Source: Mycobacterium sp. 852002-51961_SCH5331710 (GTDB lineage Bacteria; Actinomycetota; Actinomycetes; Mycobacteriales; Mycobacteriaceae). Taken from it: DNA of 64,000 nucleotides. This document shows, piece by piece, positions 53,001-61,248 of this stretch. The DNA is taken from assembly GCF_001665535.1 (NCBI RefSeq), contig NZ_LZSQ01000123.1:1-64000 (forward strand). Direction: 5' to 3'. Made by a program: the position numbers and the translations under genes. Position 1 is the first letter of the stretch, and each line of letters starts with the position of its first letter. The notes below the pieces were generated by a model, which saw only the letters and a program-made list of their open reading frames with translations, ran no database searches and was not told the DNA's origin.

Positions 53001-53337
53001 CGGCCAGCGCATCCCGCAGACGGCGTTCGCGCTCGGCGACCTGCTCGGCGGTGCCGTCGAGCAGGTGCTCGACGATCTCGTTGACCTCGACGCTCGACGG
53101 ATCGATGAAAGCCTGCACCGCGTCGACGATCTGGCGCCTCACCCGATCGCGCAGTTCCTGACTGGCCGCGCGGCTGAACGTGATCAACAGCATCTGGTCG
53201 AGCGTGGCGACGCCCTCAGCGAGGTAACGCGTGACGAGCCCGGCCAGCGCGAACGTCTTCCCGGTCCCTGCGCTGGCCTCCAGCACCGTGGTCGAACGTT
53301 CGGCGGGCAGCTCGCCCAGCAGATCGAAGGGTTCCAT
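50050..53337 (-). CDS. recB: Exodeoxyribonuclease V beta subunit RecB
   Basis: A 1095-residue 3'-5' helicase-nuclease. Walker A EASAGTGKTFALAG is at residues 20-33, Walker B/motif II is VMVDEFQDTDPVQW, motif IV FRGGDIVTYL, and motifs V-VI are VYLPFAF... MYVAMTRAQSQLVAW. The C-terminal nuclease has the metal motif VVDYKTN, so it appears active. In mycobacteria RecBCD acts mainly in single-strand annealing repair. The start may be ATG 53337 (one-base overlap with the recC stop) or GTG 53340; the frame is open to 53754 over recC. Confidence 0.95.
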   Translation of the reverse strand: MEPFDLLGELPAERSTTVLEASAGTGKTFALAGLVTRYLAEGVATLDQMLLITFSRAASQELRDRVRRQIVDAVQAFIDPSSVEVNEIVEHLLDGTAEQVAERERRLRDALAAFDAATIATTHQFCQLVLKSLGVAGDSDSRVTLVESLEELVTEIVDDLYLHHFGRERDNPLLTYPDALRLAKQVVEHPAAELRPKDPAPDTRAAVCIRFAKDVLDELDKRKRQRGILGYDDLLSRLADALDADDSAAQLRMHQRWPIVMVDEFQDTDPVQWRVIDRAFTKRSTLILIGDPKQAIYAFRGGDIVTYLSAASQADVQKTLATNWRSDEALVTRLQAVLRGAQLGHEKIVVHDVAARHTGSRLTGAPCNDPFRLRVVSRNTLGRSGTGVIPIDQLRTHIPKDLAADIGALIDAGATFDGRRLGAGDIAVIVENHRDARVCYRALCDAGIPAVYTGDSDIFNSDAAEDWLALLEAFDQPHRPGVVRAAAATMFFGETAESLVAGGDPLTDRIAETLREWAGHARERGVAAIFEAAQLAGMGDRVLSWRNGERQMTDLAHMTQLLQEAAHREHFTLPALRDWLRGQREERSGAAERFRRLDNDAAAVQVMTVFVAKGLQFPVVYLPFAFNRHVWEPDIVLYHEGDTRCLHIGGNDSPDFHAVSKVGREEDASDDSRLMYVAMTRAQSQLVAWWAPSRDEPNGGLSRLLRGRRPGEPMVPDVVVPGKVSDADAMARFKEWEAVGGPVIEGSAPRPRRAPQEPAAPAEVAARHFHRPIDTAWRRTSYSGLIRAVEATPVSSEPEMVELDDEVAEIPLTTEAVGEDVPSPMAGLPTGAKFGSLVHAVLETADPFAADLAAELEARVREHSVWWPIDVEAAELAAAMVPMHDTPLGPLAGDTTLRQIGLHDRMREMDFEFPLAGGDLRASGPDIRLSHVGELLRAHLPADDPLASYAERLTGAGLGPQPLKGYLSGSVDAVLRVDGRYLVVDYKTNWLGDPNRPLTAADYSRPRLAEAMLHSDYPLQALLYSVVLHRFLRWRQPDYAPERHLGGVLYLFLRGMCGPDTPTEDGHPAGVFSWQPPTALIAALSDLLDSGRAAA

Positions 53338-56300
53338 CACGTCTCCATCGCCCGCAGCATCGGCAGCCACAGCCGAGCCGAGTGCGAATCCAGCCCTCGC
53401 TCCACGAGGTGCTTCAACCACGTGCCTTTGCCGAACGCCAGCTGGTATGCGGGTTCGTCCTCCTCGCCGGGGTACATGCCGGACCGCCACTTGAAACCTG
53501 CGCGCTGTTCCGGATCGCCGTGGCCGTGCACGGCTTCGGCCCAGGCGTAGGACGTTTTCACCGGCAGCGGAAGCGGTTCGCGCCGGCCCTGGTCGTACAT
53601 CGCCACCAGATCGGCGAGCAACTCGCGCGGATGCTCCGATGGCCTGCCCATCGACTCGATCCGCGGCGTGGTGCCGCGGCGGGCCCGGCCGATGCTGATC
53701 GCCTTCCACGAGCGGCCGGGGTCGTGAGCGAACAACGCCAGCAGCGGAATCCACGGCTGCAGCAGATGGCGCCCGTCGAGCTTGGAATAGGTGACCGAGA
53801 CCAGCCGCTCACCGTAGACGGGTGTGACGGTGCCGGTGACCCGACGCCCGGCGCCGATCTCGACGTCGATGTCGACCGCGGTCGGGTCGGCGCCGCGGTA
53901 GGGCCGTGCGGCGTCGGCGATCAGCGACGCCTGGTCGCAGATCTCGTTCGCGCGGCGCCAGCCGAGGTGGCCGGGCGGCAGGGTGCCGCGTCGCCACTCG
54001 GCCTGGCGGGCCTGATCGGGTTCCATGCCGCTCAACATGTCTCGCAGCATGCGGTCGCCGACCGTCCACTCCTCGAGCGCATCGATGTCGACGGGCATCG
54101 CGTCCTCGACGCCGTCGACCTCCCACGGCAAGGTGTAGTCCAGGGCGCGGAAGAACCCCTTCACGGGATCGCGGAAAAACGCGACCAGGTCGGCGAGCAC
54201 GACGTCGTCGGGCGGGGGAGCGGGCAGCGGGCCGGAGACGAACTTCGGCCGCTCGCCACGTTCGGCGGCTCGGGTGAGCGCCGCGCGCTTGACCGTGGAG
54301 TCGAACGTGAACGGCACACCCGGAATCAATTCTCCGGGAATGACATTGCGGGTGTCGAACGGTTGCAGCGGATGCTTCACCCTGATCGCATCGCGGACCG
54401 GGTGCTCGGTGGTGCGGTCGAGGGTGTCGAGGAGCTCTGCGAGCGGGACAGCCGGCGGGCGTTCCTGACCGGAGTACTCGTTCGCTCCGGTGTAGGTGAT
54501 CACCAGTGTCTCGGTGGCCGCGCCGATGGCGTCGAGTAGCAATTGCCTGTCCTCGGAACGGATGTCGCGTTCCCCGGTCATCGGTTCGCGGGCGAGCGCG
54601 TCGTCGCCGTCGACGATCCCCAGCCGCGGGAACACGCCGTCGTCGAGGCCGACCAGGCACACAACGCGGTGCGGAACGGATCGCATCGGGACCATGGTGC
54701 AGACGGTCAGGGTGCCGGTGCGGAAGTTGGCGCGGGTGGGCCGGCCGGCGAGGTGGCGGTCGAGCAGTGCGCGCACGTCGGAGAGCCGCATCGCGGTGTG
54801 GGCGCGGGTACCCGCCGTGGCGAGCACGTCGGCGAATTCGCGTTCGAGTTGGGCGGTCTGCCAGACGTCGTCGTCACCAACGCGGGTCAACAGGCCGATG
54901 CTGTCGGTCAGCGCCTGCAGCCACTGAGCGAGCGGCCGTGTGCCGGTCAGGGATTGAACGGCACACCGCAGCCGGTCGATGTACTCGGCCAGCTGGCCCG
55001 CCAGGTCGACCCGGTTGCTGCTCACGTCGTCGAGGGGCAGCGTGGTGTCGATCCAGGCGTGCGAGTCGTCGGACATGGCCACCCCCGCCAGCACCCGGTC
55101 GATGCCGAAACGCCATGTGTTCTGGACGAAGTCGACACCGTAGGGTCTGCGGTGCTCGGTGTCGAAGCCCCAGCGGATGTTGGCTTGCCGCACCCAGCGG
55201 GTGATGTCTTCGAGGTTGTCGTCGGTGAAGCCGAAGCGGGTCCGCACCGGCGCGGCCTGCGCGAGGTTGAGCACCTCGCTCGAGGTGGCGCGGCCACCCG
55301 CCAACGCGAGCAGCTGGGAGGCCACGCCGAGCAGTGGATTGGTCTGCACGAGCGACCGATCGGCGAGGCGGACGCGCAGCTGGTGCGCCGGATGCACCCC
55401 CGTGATCATGTCGCCGAGGCCGAAGCCCGCCACGATCAGGGGCGCGTAGGTCTCGATGTCCGGGCACATGACGAGGATGTCGCGCGGTTCGAGGGTCTTG
55501 TCGTCGGCCAGCAGACCGAGCAGCACCTCGCGGAGCACGTCGATCTGGCGGGCCGGTCCGTGGCAGCTGTGCACCTGTACCGAGAGGTCGGTGGCGTTGT
55601 GCGCCCGGCCTTGCGGCCGGATCGCATTGGCCGTGATGTCGGACTGCAGCCACCCGAGGAGGGTGTCCGGACGCTGCCCGCCGCCGAGGTATTCGTCGGT
55701 CCGCGGATCACCCGGCAGCGCGCGCTGCAGTTCGCGAAGGTCGCGGCCGAGCGTGGCGAGCAGGGGATGGCCGACCCGGCGGTGGCTGTCGTCCTTGCGA
55801 CGGGGGATCTGGCCGTGCGACGCCTTGAGTTGCCGCCACAGATCGTCGCTCGGGTGCGGCAGCCACAGGTGCAGGTCGTGGTGAGTGGAAAGCGCGTCGA
55901 GCAGTTCGATCTCGGTGCTGGGTAGCCGGGTGTGCCCGAACAGCGACAGTCGCTCGGGCAGGTCGGTCTGTGATTCACACAGCCGCGCAACGGTTTTCGC
56001 GTGCCGTACGTGTGGGGTGTCGGCGCCGACGCGTTCGATGAGCGCGCGCCACAGCGGCGGCTGCCAGGCGAGGTCGGCCGGGATGTCGCCGTCGGCGCCG
56101 TTCTCCCAGTCGATCAGCAGCTGTGGACGTTGGCGGGCGTAGGAGGCGAACAGCCCCGCGAGCCTGCGAGCGACGGCGTAGCGCCGGCCCTGGCGTAATT
56201 CCCGTTCCTCGCCGGCCTCGAAGTGGCCGAGGTGCGTGGCCAGCGGTTTACACCAGTCCTCGGGGCAGGCGGCGTCGATGACCTCCATCAGCGGCCAGAC

Positions 56301-56579
56301 CATCGCGTCGGGGGACCACGGGTCGTCACGCTCGGTTCCGGTCAACTCGGCGATCAGCGAGCGCGGATTGCGGAACGCGATACCGGCGCAGACGCCGTCG
56401 GCGCCGGAGCCGCGTCCCAGCACATGGCTCAGCCGCTGGCTCAGCCAGCGCTCGACCCCCTTGGCCGGCACGATGACCAGTTCCTCGGCGAACGGGTCCG
56501 ACAGCGGATGACAGAGCAGGGCGCCTAGCCCGTCGGCGAGAAGATCGGTGCGTTCGGCCCGGTGGATGTGAAGCGCCAT
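53337..56579 (-). CDS. recC: Exodeoxyribonuclease V gamma subunit RecC
   Basis: A 1080-residue subunit that binds DNA ends and recognises Chi-like sequences in the complex. It begins LHIHRAERTDLLADGLGALL and contains VPAKGVERWLSQRL, DILVMCPDIETYAPLI and FDTRNVIPGE, all typical of RecC. The helicase motifs are degenerate as expected. The ATG at 56579 begins the family's N-terminus. It is the first gene of recC-recB-recD; the promoter must lie in the ~95 bases before the divergent LppP/LprE-like gene. Confidence 0.95.
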   Translation of the reverse strand: MALHIHRAERTDLLADGLGALLCHPLSDPFAEELVIVPAKGVERWLSQRLSHVLGRGSGADGVCAGIAFRNPRSLIAELTGTERDDPWSPDAMVWPLMEVIDAACPEDWCKPLATHLGHFEAGEERELRQGRRYAVARRLAGLFASYARQRPQLLIDWENGADGDIPADLAWQPPLWRALIERVGADTPHVRHAKTVARLCESQTDLPERLSLFGHTRLPSTEIELLDALSTHHDLHLWLPHPSDDLWRQLKASHGQIPRRKDDSHRRVGHPLLATLGRDLRELQRALPGDPRTDEYLGGGQRPDTLLGWLQSDITANAIRPQGRAHNATDLSVQVHSCHGPARQIDVLREVLLGLLADDKTLEPRDILVMCPDIETYAPLIVAGFGLGDMITGVHPAHQLRVRLADRSLVQTNPLLGVASQLLALAGGRATSSEVLNLAQAAPVRTRFGFTDDNLEDITRWVRQANIRWGFDTEHRRPYGVDFVQNTWRFGIDRVLAGVAMSDDSHAWIDTTLPLDDVSSNRVDLAGQLAEYIDRLRCAVQSLTGTRPLAQWLQALTDSIGLLTRVGDDDVWQTAQLEREFADVLATAGTRAHTAMRLSDVRALLDRHLAGRPTRANFRTGTLTVCTMVPMRSVPHRVVCLVGLDDGVFPRLGIVDGDDALAREPMTGERDIRSEDRQLLLDAIGAATETLVITYTGANEYSGQERPPAVPLAELLDTLDRTTEHPVRDAIRVKHPLQPFDTRNVIPGELIPGVPFTFDSTVKRAALTRAAERGERPKFVSGPLPAPPPDDVVLADLVAFFRDPVKGFFRALDYTLPWEVDGVEDAMPVDIDALEEWTVGDRMLRDMLSGMEPDQARQAEWRRGTLPPGHLGWRRANEICDQASLIADAARPYRGADPTAVDIDVEIGAGRRVTGTVTPVYGERLVSVTYSKLDGRHLLQPWIPLLALFAHDPGRSWKAISIGRARRGTTPRIESMGRPSEHPRELLADLVAMYDQGRREPLPLPVKTSYAWAEAVHGHGDPEQRAGFKWRSGMYPGEEDEPAYQLAFGKGTWLKHLVERGLDSHSARLWLPMLRAMET

Positions 56580-56674
56580 CGCCGCCCACGATAGGTCGTG
56601 GGTCCGACGCGGACGGGGGTTTACCGTGGCGGTGGACGTTTGCAAGCGACCGAGCGAGGGAAAGCCAAGGTTCG

Positions 56675-57166
56675 ATGAATCGTTCGATGGCCGCGATGAT
56701 GACGCTGGCCGCCAGCGCAGCCGCCTGTATTCCGATGGTCGCGACACCGGTGGCGGCAGCCCAGCCGACGTGTGGCCCCGACCAGGACGACGCGATACGC
56801 CTCGCGTTCGCCCAACTGCCGTTCGAACCACTCACCGGAGCCCCATGGGACAGCACACCGGTCGACAGCAACTACGACCCGTGTTCGGAACTCTCCACCA
56901 TCCTCGTGACGACCGAGGGCGGCACCGGAAGCTCGCCCGTGCAGGCCCTGCTGTTCCATCGCGGCGAGTACGTGGGAACGGGGACGTCCAAGGCGTACGG
57001 CTTCACCTCACTGGACTCCGCGGCCAGCAGCGACGACATGGTCGTGCTCAATTACAAGGTGCCCGGCGAGTGCAACGCCTGTGCGCCCGCGGCGATTCAC
57101 AGCGCGCGGTATCGCTGGAACGGCGACCGGGCCGTGATGCTCGACCCGCCGCCACCGACGGCTTGA
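56675..57166 (+). CDS. LppP/LprE-family secreted or lipoprotein
   Basis: A 163-residue exported protein. The N-terminus has a signal peptide (MTLAASAAACIPMVATPVA); a cysteine at position 18 with small residues before it could be a weak lipobox, otherwise cleavage near VAAAQ would give a soluble product. The mature part has CGPDQDDAIRLAFAQLP and the pattern of the LppP/LprE family, including the later YDPCSELSTILVTTEGG. Function is unknown. It is divergent from recC and 14 bases upstream of the HD gene. Confidence 0.75.
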   Translation: MNRSMAAMMTLAASAAACIPMVATPVAAAQPTCGPDQDDAIRLAFAQLPFEPLTGAPWDSTPVDSNYDPCSELSTILVTTEGGTGSSPVQALLFHRGEYVGTGTSKAYGFTSLDSAASSDDMVVLNYKVPGECNACAPAAIHSARYRWNGDRAVMLDPPPPTA

Positions 57167-57180
57167 GGAAGGAGCATGAG

Positions 57181-57789
57181 GTGAGCGAAACGACGTCACC
57201 GCGCCTGGGCCCGAAATTCCATGAGGCGCTGGGGTTCGCCGCCGAACTGCACCGCACCCAGACCCGCAAGGCCTCCGAGGTTCCGTACGTCGGCCATCTT
57301 CTGTCGGTCGCCGGGCTGGTGATCGAGGCCGACGGCACCGAGACCGAGGCGATCGCCGCTCTGCTGCACGACGCCGCCGAGGATCAGGGCGGTGACGCGA
57401 CGCTTGCGACGATCGAGGAGCGCTTCGGCCCAGAGGTTGCCGGCATCGTCGAAGAGTGCAGCGATACGGTCGTGACGCCGAAGCCGCCGTGGCGCGAGCG
57501 CAAGCAGAACTACATCGAACACTTGAACACGGCCTCGGACAGCACGATTCGCGTGTCGATGGCCGACAAGCTCGACAACGCTAGGGCGATCCTGCGCGAC
57601 CTGCGCCGCTTCGGCCCGAAGGTGTGGCAGCGCTTCAACACCGATGACCCGCACGAGCATCTGTGGTACTACCGCTCGCTGCTCGAGGTCTACCGGCGGC
57701 GCAGCGACAGTTGGCTGGTCGACGAACTGTCCCGCGTCATCGAGACGCTGGCCGAGGAGATCGGCCCCCCGATCGCCGCTACCGTCTGA
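57181..57789 (+). CDS. HD-domain protein resembling small alarmone hydrolases
   Basis: A 202-residue HD phosphohydrolase. Metal-binding motifs are H (PYVGHLLSVA), HDxxED (LLHDAAED) and D in SMADKLDN, the same order as in the hydrolase domain of RelA/SpoT enzymes and stand-alone small alarmone hydrolases. This suggests (p)ppGpp or a related nucleotide as substrate, but other HD phosphohydrolases share the pattern. The GTG at 57181 with a GGAAGGAG site is the start. It is followed at three bases by the sulfurtransferase gene. Confidence 0.85.
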   Translation: MSETTSPRLGPKFHEALGFAAELHRTQTRKASEVPYVGHLLSVAGLVIEADGTETEAIAALLHDAAEDQGGDATLATIEERFGPEVAGIVEECSDTVVTPKPPWRERKQNYIEHLNTASDSTIRVSMADKLDNARAILRDLRRFGPKVWQRFNTDDPHEHLWYYRSLLEVYRRRSDSWLVDELSRVIETLAEEIGPPIAATV

Positions 57790-57792
57790 GGT

Positions 57793-58635
57793 ATGAGCGC
57801 ACGCGACACGGTGTGGATCTCGGCCGCCGAGGTGGCGCGGCGACTCGATGCGGGTGAACCGCTGACGCTGTTGGACGTGCGTTGGCAGCTTGCCGAGCCC
57901 GACGGCCGCGCCGCTTACGAGCGAGGACATCTGCCCGAGGCGGTGTACGTCTCGCTCGAGGACGAGCTGAGCGATCACACCGTCGAAGGCCGCGGGCGGC
58001 ACCCGCTGCCGTCCGGGACCGCGCTCCAGGCGGCCGCCCGTCGTTGGGGCGTGCGGACCGGGGTGCCGGTCGTGGTCTACGACGACTGGAACCGCGCCGG
58101 ATCCGCACGCGCCTGGTGGGTGCTGACCGCGGCCGGCATCGATGACGTCCGCATCCTCGACGGCGGCCTGGCGGCGTGGACGAGCGCGGGCGGTGCATTG
58201 CAGACCGGACCGATCCAACCCGAACCCGGCGACGTGACCGTCGCCCACGACGACCTGTACGCCGGTGCTCGTCGCACCGTCGCAGCCGACGCGCTGCTGG
58301 AACCGGGCAAGGTGGTGCTCGACGCGCGGGCGCCCGAACGGTTTCGCGGCGAGGTCGAACCGGTCGACCCGGTCGCCGGGCACATCCCCGGAGCGGTCAA
58401 CGTCCCGAGCACCCGCCTGCTGACCGACGACGGCACGCTGCTTTCCGACGCCGACCTGGCCCGGGTGTTCGAGGATGCGGATGATGACGTCGCGGTGTAC
58501 TGCGGGTCGGGGGTGACGGCGGCGGTGACGATCGCCGGCCTGGCCGCGGCGGGAATGGACGCCGCGCTGTTTCCCGGTTCGTGGTCCGAATGGAGTTCGG
58601 ACCCCTCGCGCCCGGTGGCGCGCGGATCCGACTAG
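57793..58635 (+). CDS. sseA: 3-mercaptopyruvate/thiosulfate sulfurtransferase (SseA type)
   Basis: A two-domain rhodanese of 280 residues. The N-terminal domain is inactive (VVYDDWNRAGSARAWW). The active C-terminal loop is C237-G-S-G-V-T, the motif of 3-mercaptopyruvate sulfurtransferases, in contrast with the CRxGxR loop of thiosulfate rhodaneses. It is cotranscribed with the HD gene (three bases apart) and ends with a terminator at 58661-58695. Confidence 0.9.
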   Translation: MSARDTVWISAAEVARRLDAGEPLTLLDVRWQLAEPDGRAAYERGHLPEAVYVSLEDELSDHTVEGRGRHPLPSGTALQAAARRWGVRTGVPVVVYDDWNRAGSARAWWVLTAAGIDDVRILDGGLAAWTSAGGALQTGPIQPEPGDVTVAHDDLYAGARRTVAADALLEPGKVVLDARAPERFRGEVEPVDPVAGHIPGAVNVPSTRLLTDDGTLLSDADLARVFEDADDDVAVYCGSGVTAAVTIAGLAAAGMDAALFPGSWSEWSSDPSRPVARGSD

Positions 58636-58660
58636 CCCCGCCCATGACCCCACAGATGAC

Positions 58661-58695
58661 GAGGCCCTCCCGGATACCCCGCGCGGGAGGGCCTC
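58661..58695. terminator. Bidirectional terminator hairpin
   Basis: GAGGCCCTCCCG (58661-58672) and CGGGAGGGCCTC (58684-58695) form a perfect 12-bp stem with an 11-base loop. It lies between the convergent sulfurtransferase and small secreted-protein genes. No T-run is present on either strand, as is common in mycobacteria. Confidence 0.8.
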
Positions 58696-58713
58696 TGTGA
58701 GGTGGTGCCTGGT

Positions 58714-58956
58714 TCAGCGGCGGTAGTCCGGCTGGACCCGCTGCAGGTGGTTGATGCCGTGGTTGTGGCGGGCCCCGGTGGCCGGGTGGGCCTTGACGTT
58801 CGGGGTGGCCACGAGGCCGGGCCGCGGGCTGGTGTCCTGCGTGTAGGTTCCGGCGTTGGCGGCTCCGGCGAAGCCGAGGGCCCCGGCCAGGATTCCGGCT
58901 GCGACGACCGGCAGGGCGAAGAACTGGGCGATGCGGCGGGTGGTGTTGGTGTTCAT
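58714..58956 (-). CDS. Small secreted protein
   Basis: An 80-residue protein with a clear Sec signal peptide: NTNTTRR then a hydrophobic helix and an AGAANAG cleavage site near residue 35. The mature ~45 residues are hydrophilic with His, Arg and Gln, with no known domain. The GAGGAGAT ribosome site 5 bases before the ATG at 58956 fixes the start. It is a single gene in the opposite direction to the haloalkane dehalogenase, sharing a ~175-base divergent region. Confidence 0.75.
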   Translation of the reverse strand: MNTNTTRRIAQFFALPVVAAGILAGALGFAGAANAGTYTQDTSPRPGLVATPNVKAHPATGARHNHGINHLQRVQPDYRR

Positions 58957-59131
58957 TTCGATCTCCTCGTTGAGCTCGTTTCGTTTTCTCTGCCGGTGTT
59001 CCGGCGATGACTCAAGAGTGCTGGACCGCGGGGCTTGTGTATGTCGACCGACCGGAGGGTGAACCGGACGAATTGCGTGTCCACCGATCGGGGGATACGT
59101 CCTAAGCTGCAGGAGGCGGAGAGGAGCACAT

Positions 59132-60028
59132 ATGGACGTTCTGCGCACACCCGACGACCGCTTCGCGAACCTCGCCGGTTACCCGTTCGCGCCGCACTAC
59201 GTCGACGTCACCGCGTCCGACACCGAGCCGCTGCGGATGCATTACGTCGACGAAGGCCCTGCCGACGGCCCGCCCGTTGTCCTGCTGCACGGTGAACCGA
59301 CGTGGAGTTATCTGTACCGCACCATGATTCCGCCTCTGGCCGCCGGCGGCTTGCGGGTGCTGGCGCCCGACCTCATCGGATTCGGCCGTTCCGACAAGCC
59401 CTCTCGCGCAGAGGATTACACGTATCTACGCCACGTCGAGTGGATGACATCCTGGTTCACCGCGCTCGAACTGCGCGACACCACGATCTTCGTGCAGGAC
59501 TGGGGATCGTTGATCGGGCTGCGCATCGCCGCGGAGCAGGGCGAGCGCATCGCGCGCGTCGTCGTCGCCAACGGCTTCCTGCCCGCCGGACAGAACAGCG
59601 CGAACCTTCCGTTCCGGATCTGGCGCGCATTCGCGCGGTACACGCCGGTGTTTCCTGCCGGACGCATCGTCGCGATGGGCACGGTGACCGACGTCCCGGC
59701 ACGCATCCGCGCCGGATACGATGCGCCGTTCCCACACAAGCGCTTTCAGGCCGGGGCCCGCGCGTTCCCCGCCTTGGTGCCGACGGAACCAGACGATCCC
59801 GCGTTACCGGCCAACCGCGCGGCGTGGGATGCGCTGGGGCGCTGGAAGAAACCCTTCCTGTGCATCTTCGGCGCGAAGGATCCCATTCTCGGCCGCGCCG
59901 ACCGGCCGCTGATCGAGCACGTCCCGGGCGCGTCCGGCCAACCCCATGCCCGCATCAACGGCAGCCACTTCGTGCAGGAGGACTGCGGCCCCGAGCTGGC
60001 CGAGCGAATCCTGCAGTGGCGCACCTAG
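59132..60028 (+). CDS. dhmA: Haloalkane dehalogenase (HLD-I, DhmA-like)
   Basis: A 298-residue alpha/beta-hydrolase that cleaves carbon-halogen bonds. The nucleophile D123 is in FVQDWGSLIG, halide-stabilising W124 follows and W164 is a candidate second Trp; the acid is D250 (FGAKDPI) and the base H279 (GSHFVQED). The N-terminus MDVLRTPDDRF resembles Mtb Rv2296 (DhmA-type). The ATG at 59132 has a GGAGAGGAG site. It appears monocistronic; the natural substrate is unknown. Confidence 0.9.
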   Translation: MDVLRTPDDRFANLAGYPFAPHYVDVTASDTEPLRMHYVDEGPADGPPVVLLHGEPTWSYLYRTMIPPLAAGGLRVLAPDLIGFGRSDKPSRAEDYTYLRHVEWMTSWFTALELRDTTIFVQDWGSLIGLRIAAEQGERIARVVVANGFLPAGQNSANLPFRIWRAFARYTPVFPAGRIVAMGTVTDVPARIRAGYDAPFPHKRFQAGARAFPALVPTEPDDPALPANRAAWDALGRWKKPFLCIFGAKDPILGRADRPLIEHVPGASGQPHARINGSHFVQEDCGPELAERILQWRT

Positions 60029-60762
60029 CCTCGGGTGACGGTGTTCCTCGACGACACGTTCACCTCGGGGTCGCCGGAGTGGTAGATCACCTGGTTGTCG
60101 AACCCTGACGCGCCGATCTCGTCGGCGCTGTCGATGCTCACCTGATTCTCGACGCCCGACACCGTCACAGTCAGGCAGTGACCGAGCAGGGTCACCGTGT
60201 TGTTGACGCCGCTGACGGTGATGTTGCTGCCATTGCATTCGACGGTTTCGTTCCGCTGGACCCCGGAGACGCTGTAGTTCCCGCCGGCGGGCGCGACGGC
60301 GACCTTCGGTTCGTCGCTGGGCAATTGAGTGGGCAGGACGACGGTCGGCGCCCCGCGCGAGGGGCCGATCGTCACGCTGCCGCCGCGGGGATCGTCCCCG
60401 GTCGCGATGGAAATGCCGGGGCGACCGGTGATCTCCTCCGTCTTCGAGTTCAGCGTCCACACCAGCGCGCCGATGCCGGCGACGATGAACACCGCCACCG
60501 CGGCGACCAGTCCGAAGATCAACCCGAGTGGTGCGCCGCTCTTCGTCGGCCCGGGCGGAAAGGACACGCCGAACGGAGGCGCGCTGTACGGCGACTGCGG
60601 GGGGTAAGGCTGGTGCGGCGGTCCGTACACCGGCGGGGGCAGCGCTGACGCCTGGTAGTCGTCGGCGCTCCGCTGCGATGTGCCCAATTCGACGGCGCCG
60701 TGATCGGCCAGCGGTTGCTCCAGCTGCCGGATACGCGCCTCCGGGTCGTCCTCGGGGTTCAT
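60025..60762 (-). CDS. DUF3060-containing membrane protein
   Basis: A 245-residue protein with a cytosolic Pro/Tyr-rich N-terminal region (VYGPPHQPYPPQSPYSAPPF), one transmembrane helix (about 80-105) and an extracytoplasmic C-terminal domain with repeated NGSNITVSGVNNTVTLL-type beta units, which matches DUF3060. The repeated N-x-I-x-V-S-G pattern suggests a small beta solenoid. It is convergent with the dehalogenase, sharing four bases at their ends. Confidence 0.8.
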   Translation of the reverse strand: MNPEDDPEARIRQLEQPLADHGAVELGTSQRSADDYQASALPPPVYGPPHQPYPPQSPYSAPPFGVSFPPGPTKSGAPLGLIFGLVAAVAVFIVAGIGALVWTLNSKTEEITGRPGISIATGDDPRGGSVTIGPSRGAPTVVLPTQLPSDEPKVAVAPAGGNYSVSGVQRNETVECNGSNITVSGVNNTVTLLGHCLTVTVSGVENQVSIDSADEIGASGFDNQVIYHSGDPEVNVSSRNTVTRG

Positions 60763-60819
60763 GCGCAGATGGTGCCATAACGTCGTTTGCGCCGCCTGGA
60801 TACCGGCAACCCGGCACCC

Positions 60820-61188
60820 ATGCTCGGAAAGCTGCGATCAACCGTCGTCGACTGCAAGGATCCGATGCGGCTCGCCACCTTCTACGCGGGCGTCCTCGGC
60901 GGCGAAATCGTTAAGGAAGACGACACTTGGGTGGTGCTCACCGATCCGCAGGGCCGACGACTGGCGTTCCAATACTCACCGGAGCACGAGCCGCCACGCT
61001 TCCCCGATCCGCACGGTTCGCAGCAGTTCCACCTCGACATCCAGGTCGACGACCCGGACGCGGCCGAACACGAGGTGCTCGACCTCGGCGCCACGCGGGT
61101 GGCCGACGCCGAGGAGGATTCGAAGTTCCGGGTGTTCCGCGATCCGGCGGGGCACACGTTCTGCCTCGTCTGGGGCATCACCGACTAG
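60820..61188 (+). CDS. VOC (glyoxalase/bleomycin-resistance) family protein
   Basis: A 122-residue protein of the vicinal-oxygen-chelate fold, with paired beta-alpha-beta-beta-beta modules: LRSTVVDCKDPMRLATFYAG and the later FHLDIQVDD and FRDPAGHTFCLVWG. The ATG at 60820 starts the first strand and is preferred to 60787. Metal ligands are not certain. It stands alone between DUF3060 and the flavoprotein gene. Confidence 0.85.
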   Translation: MLGKLRSTVVDCKDPMRLATFYAGVLGGEIVKEDDTWVVLTDPQGRRLAFQYSPEHEPPRFPDPHGSQQFHLDIQVDDPDAAEHEVLDLGATRVADAEEDSKFRVFRDPAGHTFCLVWGITD

Positions 61189-61248
61189 CCCCGGCGGCAA
61201 ATCGCGGGCGCGAGGTTATCGGAGCGCCGAAGTTGGTACTCAAGACCC

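Noticed and set aside
50113..53550. A 1145-residue open frame opposite recB.
   Set aside because: It is antisense to a confidently identified gene, is rich in Arg/Gly/His as high-GC shadows are, and has no recognisable domain.
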